Notes under the pieces: generated by a model
Seen by the model: only the letters and a program-made list of their open reading frames with translations
What the model was told of the DNA's origin: nothing
Databases searched by the model: none
Translations under genes and position numbers: made by a program
In this document: positions 60,690 through 64,000 of the stretch, in pieces
Position numbering within the stretch: position 1 is the first letter of the stretch
How the letters are laid out: every line of letters begins with the position of its first letter
Source: Sabethes cyaneus
Taxonomy: Eukaryota > Arthropoda > Insecta > Diptera > Culicidae
NCBI RefSeq assembly: GCF_943734655.1
Contig: NC_071354.1
Coordinates: forward strand, 198,212,911-198,276,910
Direction: 5' to 3'
DNA length: 64,000 nt

Positions 60690-61475
60690 CTTGAAGAAAA
60701 CCGACTTCAATGCATGGTCGTTCGGCATCCTTGCGACATGGTCGGCCCACCGTATATAAGGCTCGATTTCTAGCTTAAATGTGTCGTTCAATCTTCTTAC
60801 TCATATTATTGTCGACGGTGATCAGAGATCCTAAATATATAAACCCATCAACCACTTCCAATTCATCGGATCGTCGTCAATAGTCACTATTCGTCGGAGA
60901 TGAACGTTGTTTTTGCTGGAGCCTCTACCTATCTTTTTGGGTTTTGACGCATTGATTTGTAGTTATTTATTTTGTTTTGTTTTATTGTATTGATTTATGG
61001 TTCAATTTGCATAGCCGCCGTTTTCAGTGTAGTGTAGATTGCCTCCGCCGTCCCAAAGTTTCTAGTAATGATGGCAAGGACGTACGCAAAGGCTAGGAGT
61101 TGGCTACTTGTACCAAAGGTCGTGCCTTTCGATGCCCGCTCTCCAGATGGACGTTTAGCGGATGGACCCACACCTTTAACCGGATTACGACTGAAATTAG
61201 TCATATTTCGGTTACCACAACAACTTTGTAATAATCGTGCCGGTAGGGATGCTCGAGAGGACTCGAGATTCTATCCACTTCAGGGTAGTTTTGTAATTGC
61301 GTCGGTTTGTTCGAACAAACCGCTGTCGCATATTATCTGCTATAGCTTTTCGGGTTTGACTATACCGTACGCTGCCTTAAAATCCGCGAAAACATGCTTG
61401 AGCATGTTGTATTCCCGCTATATCTGCAGGATTTGTCGGAGTGTGAAAATTTGATCCGTAGTAGCACACAACATA
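60690..61475 (-). pseudogene. Degenerate RTE-like reverse transcriptase remnant
   Basis: On the minus strand, from 61475 down, frames give TTDQIFTLRQILQI, FADFKAAYGIVKPEK and SGLFEQTD. Further on come a block near 60960 resembling INTIKQNKINNYKSM and, near 60850-60690, MNWKWLMGLYI and then SPSTIMSKKIE with RPCREDAER. These follow RTE-clade order: RT motif with catalytic FKAAYD context, then the LGSLI...DNN..EI.RRI region near the C-terminus. Stops and frameshifts are frequent. Together with 44578-44830 and 52240-53655 this is the third RTE-like fragment in the window. Confidence 0.7.
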
Positions 61476-62811
61476 CATACTGACATACTGAAAATCAGCT
61501 TGATCACATCTGCATTAGCCGAAAATGAAGACGGAACTTTCGTGATGTTCGGCATACACTCAGCACCGTAGTAGCGTCCGATTACCATTATTATCTGATT
61601 GTGCGGATCCAGTATCGAGAGGAAAGACTTGGTCAGACACGCCGACCAGCAGACATATTTGTGAAGAAATCCAACATGTTCCAAAACGTAAGATCCGTGC
61701 AGAGAGTATTCCGGAAGGTGGCAACGTAGGAGTTAAGTGTATGGCTTTCAAGAGCGATTGCATGAAACTAGTGAAATGAACATGGGTCAGCCGCGCACTC
61801 AAAGGAAAGATTGCAGCTAAAAACTAAGCCCGTCGGTGGTATGCTTCTCTAGGAAAGAGAGTTTAAGTGCTTTTACAGACGGGACAAGCGCTCGATCATG
61901 AGGGAAAAGATCACAGAACACTCTAGGAGGAACATAAAAACTTCCTTCTGATATGAAAATATAGTCAATTTTCAATCACTAGCTGAAAACCTTAAGGCGG
62001 AACCGAAAGTGGCTAACGTTATTGTGTTAGTGCGACAAACACTGTACTGTATATCTCATGTGTTCGTTAAAAACCTAAACGTTTATTTGAATATTGCATT
62101 AGTATTGGTAATATATGTCAAATAGCGGAGCTTGTAAACATAAACAGCTGATCTGCAGCCAACCGCACTGACTACAAACATCCCGAAAAAGGGTTTGTTT
62201 TCTTTATCAAGGCATTCCGATTCAATCAAAATTAACAGCAGCAACTGAATAATGCGTAGCATCACTAGGATGTTTAATTAATCCGCTTGCATCGGATTGC
62301 GTTTTTGATTCCTGCGTTTGCGTTTTGTTTGTTTATTTCACTCTAAGCTCATCGATGCGGCGAAAGTTGAAAGCTCTTTAAAAGCTCATTGATGTGACGA
62401 AAGTTTGATACTGTGTTGCTGCTTTTTTCGAAATCGCTAGTTCAACGAAATATGTGCGTAACCAAATATCTATTAACTAATTCCAAATTATACATTGGTC
62501 GCTTTTATGAACACGTAATGATCGATATGTTCAGTTAAATTTATTTTCCATTAGCAATTATGTTTTGCTGAGCGTTTATTGATACACAGCAGATCGATAA
62601 ATTGAATTACAAGTTTTAGGACATTATAACAGCGCTGGAAGCACTGATTACGTGGCGAAAGCGTGCTTTGCCAATACAGATGCATTTTTAAGGCGCAAAA
62701 CAATACATGCTTCGAATGGTAGCCATTTATCCAGCCATCTTTGAGCCACTTTCGGTTTCCCCTTAATCTTATTGTTAATTCCAGCCTAAACAAACTGACG
62801 TGCATCATTTA
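61476..62811. other. Unassigned sequence
   Basis: No supported gene or terminal repeat. Minus frames at 61560-61802 and 62551-62808 have no known motif. A short direct repeat (AAAGCTC plus CGACGAAAGTT-like text, 62350-62410) is present. Confidence 0.45.
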
Positions 62812-63125
62812 CACTACTCAAATGTGCGAGGCTGAGGCACCAAAAACGCCTCTAGCATATTGAGTAAAAATCCATACTAAATTAATTATATTGCCGGCAT
62901 GTCGGCAGCACTTGAAAAACACCAACACATAAACCATCTGACTCTCTCTTGGTCTGCTGTGGAAGTACAGCAATCCACCGAATAGGCCCTTGAGCGGTGC
63001 TGTTTGCTCATTGCAATTTCTCAAGTTTCTTCAAATAGATTTAGCTGATTAGACGATAAGCCTTTGATAAGCCCCAACAATATGGCAAAAGTCAGCTTTA
63101 TTAATTGTGAAACTAATAAATTGTA
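62812..63125 (-). repeat. Dispersed repeat family E, copy 2
   Basis: The minus strand follows 43850-44230 (TATCAAAGGCTTATCG, GGCCTATTCGGTGGATTGC, GAGTCAGATGGTTTATG, GCCTCGCACATTTG) without the hairpin insertion. No protein is encoded. Confidence 0.7.
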
Positions 63126-63334
63126 TCATTCGGGAGATTGCTTTATAAACTGTTCATTTCTTTTATAACTGAAATTTAAAAGCGTTTTATTATGCAATCA
63201 ATAGGACACCATGCGAACCGTAGCTTTTCAAGAGATGGCGCTTTTCTAGTGGTAGTTAAATCAAAATTTCTCACTTATCTACGTTTACCTACCTACCAGT
63301 TACTCTGTTATACTTAATTTTCATGACTTCTGCC

Positions 63335-63990
63335 TAATTTTGATAAAAAAATCCGATTTAATCCACCTAGTGGTGAAAGGAACCTTTGTTATACGGTCTT
63401 ACTAGCTATTTGAGATAGAAATCGACACGTCTTCGTCTATTGGTTAACGTTGCGTAATGCGTTAGTTTACATAAAATTTTTGAAAATTGAATAGGTTTAC
63501 AAAATTTGAACAAAATAGTAACACTTTTAAATTTTGATAGATCCCTTTTTCATGAAATTGCTGAGTAAGGACAAGTAAGTTGTTATTAATCAGAGTAAGT
63601 GCAAATAAAAGTAAGTTGTGAGAGGAAATCTTATTCTTTAACATATACATTGCCTAGTAAAGGTCTAGTTTATAGGTTTTTGAACTATGCATAATTTCCT
63701 GTAATGCCATTCGATTTGATTCACATCAATAGAGTTTTCTTGAAAAATTTTCAGTAATTTTTATCAACCTTCGGTTACTCACGCTGTTGTATTTTGTACA
63801 ACACATGTAGGTTTTCCTACGCCATATTGTTATAAAATTACAAATCGTTGTGTAACTAACGTATATTCTCCAATAAACTTATTATGAGCAAAATATCATA
63901 ATTGTTTAATGCATTAATAATTTAAATTGTTGGGAAAATAGATCAGCATAAGCCGCCATCACAGAAACGAAGCAATCAGCATGTGAGGTG
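63335..63990 (-). repeat. Dispersed repeat family D, copy 2
   Basis: The minus strand matches 40371-40990 nearly end to end, from the GGTACACCTCACATGCT edge (63975-63991) to the GGTGGATTAAATCGG edge near 63350. The match reaches almost to the window end and may continue beyond it. Confidence 0.75.
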
Positions 63991-64000
63991 TACCAGAATT

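Overview
The window looks like a repeat-saturated, gene-poor stretch of a culicine mosquito genome, most probably Aedes. The reasons are one intact insect odorant-binding protein gene of the Plus-C type with two very short introns, remnants of RTE-like, Ty3/gypsy and mariner-type transposons, tRNA-derived SINEs resembling the Aedes Feilai type, and many short terminal-inverted-repeat (TIR) elements. The genus is an inference; no species marker is present.

Only one protein-coding gene can be supported: a three-exon Plus-C odorant-binding protein at 49032-49779 (+). It has a TATA box, an initiator-like start site and a downstream AATAAA. Its product is a secreted 205-residue protein with 12 cysteines. 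No other open stretch could be tied to a functional gene. The long Tyr/Val/Cys and Cys/Val frames lie in simple repeats.

Layout. 1-5400: decayed mariner and Ty3/gypsy fragments, then a DNA element (2577-5055) carrying both a TA-flanked TIR element and a SINE, then a mariner DNA-binding-domain fragment. 5400-11130: no recognisable gene. 11130-19216: two more copies of the same DNA element, a 346-bp GTAT array, hairpin MITEs and a PIF/Harbinger-like MITE. 20-26 kb: unexplained single-copy-like sequence interrupted by a 2-kb TTAA-flanked foldback element. 26.8-32.6 kb: SINEs, a duplicated segment split by a TTAA-type MITE, an exact 82-bp tandem duplication, two hairpin MITEs inside a long inverted repeat, and a mariner-type transposase remnant. 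33.4-46 kb: more TIR elements, a (CA)n array and dispersed repeat families with inverted partners elsewhere in the window. 49.0-50.0 kb: the odorant-binding protein gene. 50.8-64 kb: MITEs, a pogo-like element, two degenerate RTE-like copies on the minus strand, a TTTACGCG minisatellite, an unidentified broken charged reading frame and a 1-kb TIR element.

The main value of the window is its transposon stratigraphy. Several insertions can be dated relative to one another because an empty site survives in a related copy within the same 64 kb. I found no CRISPR array, rRNA, canonical tRNA gene or convincing viral integration.
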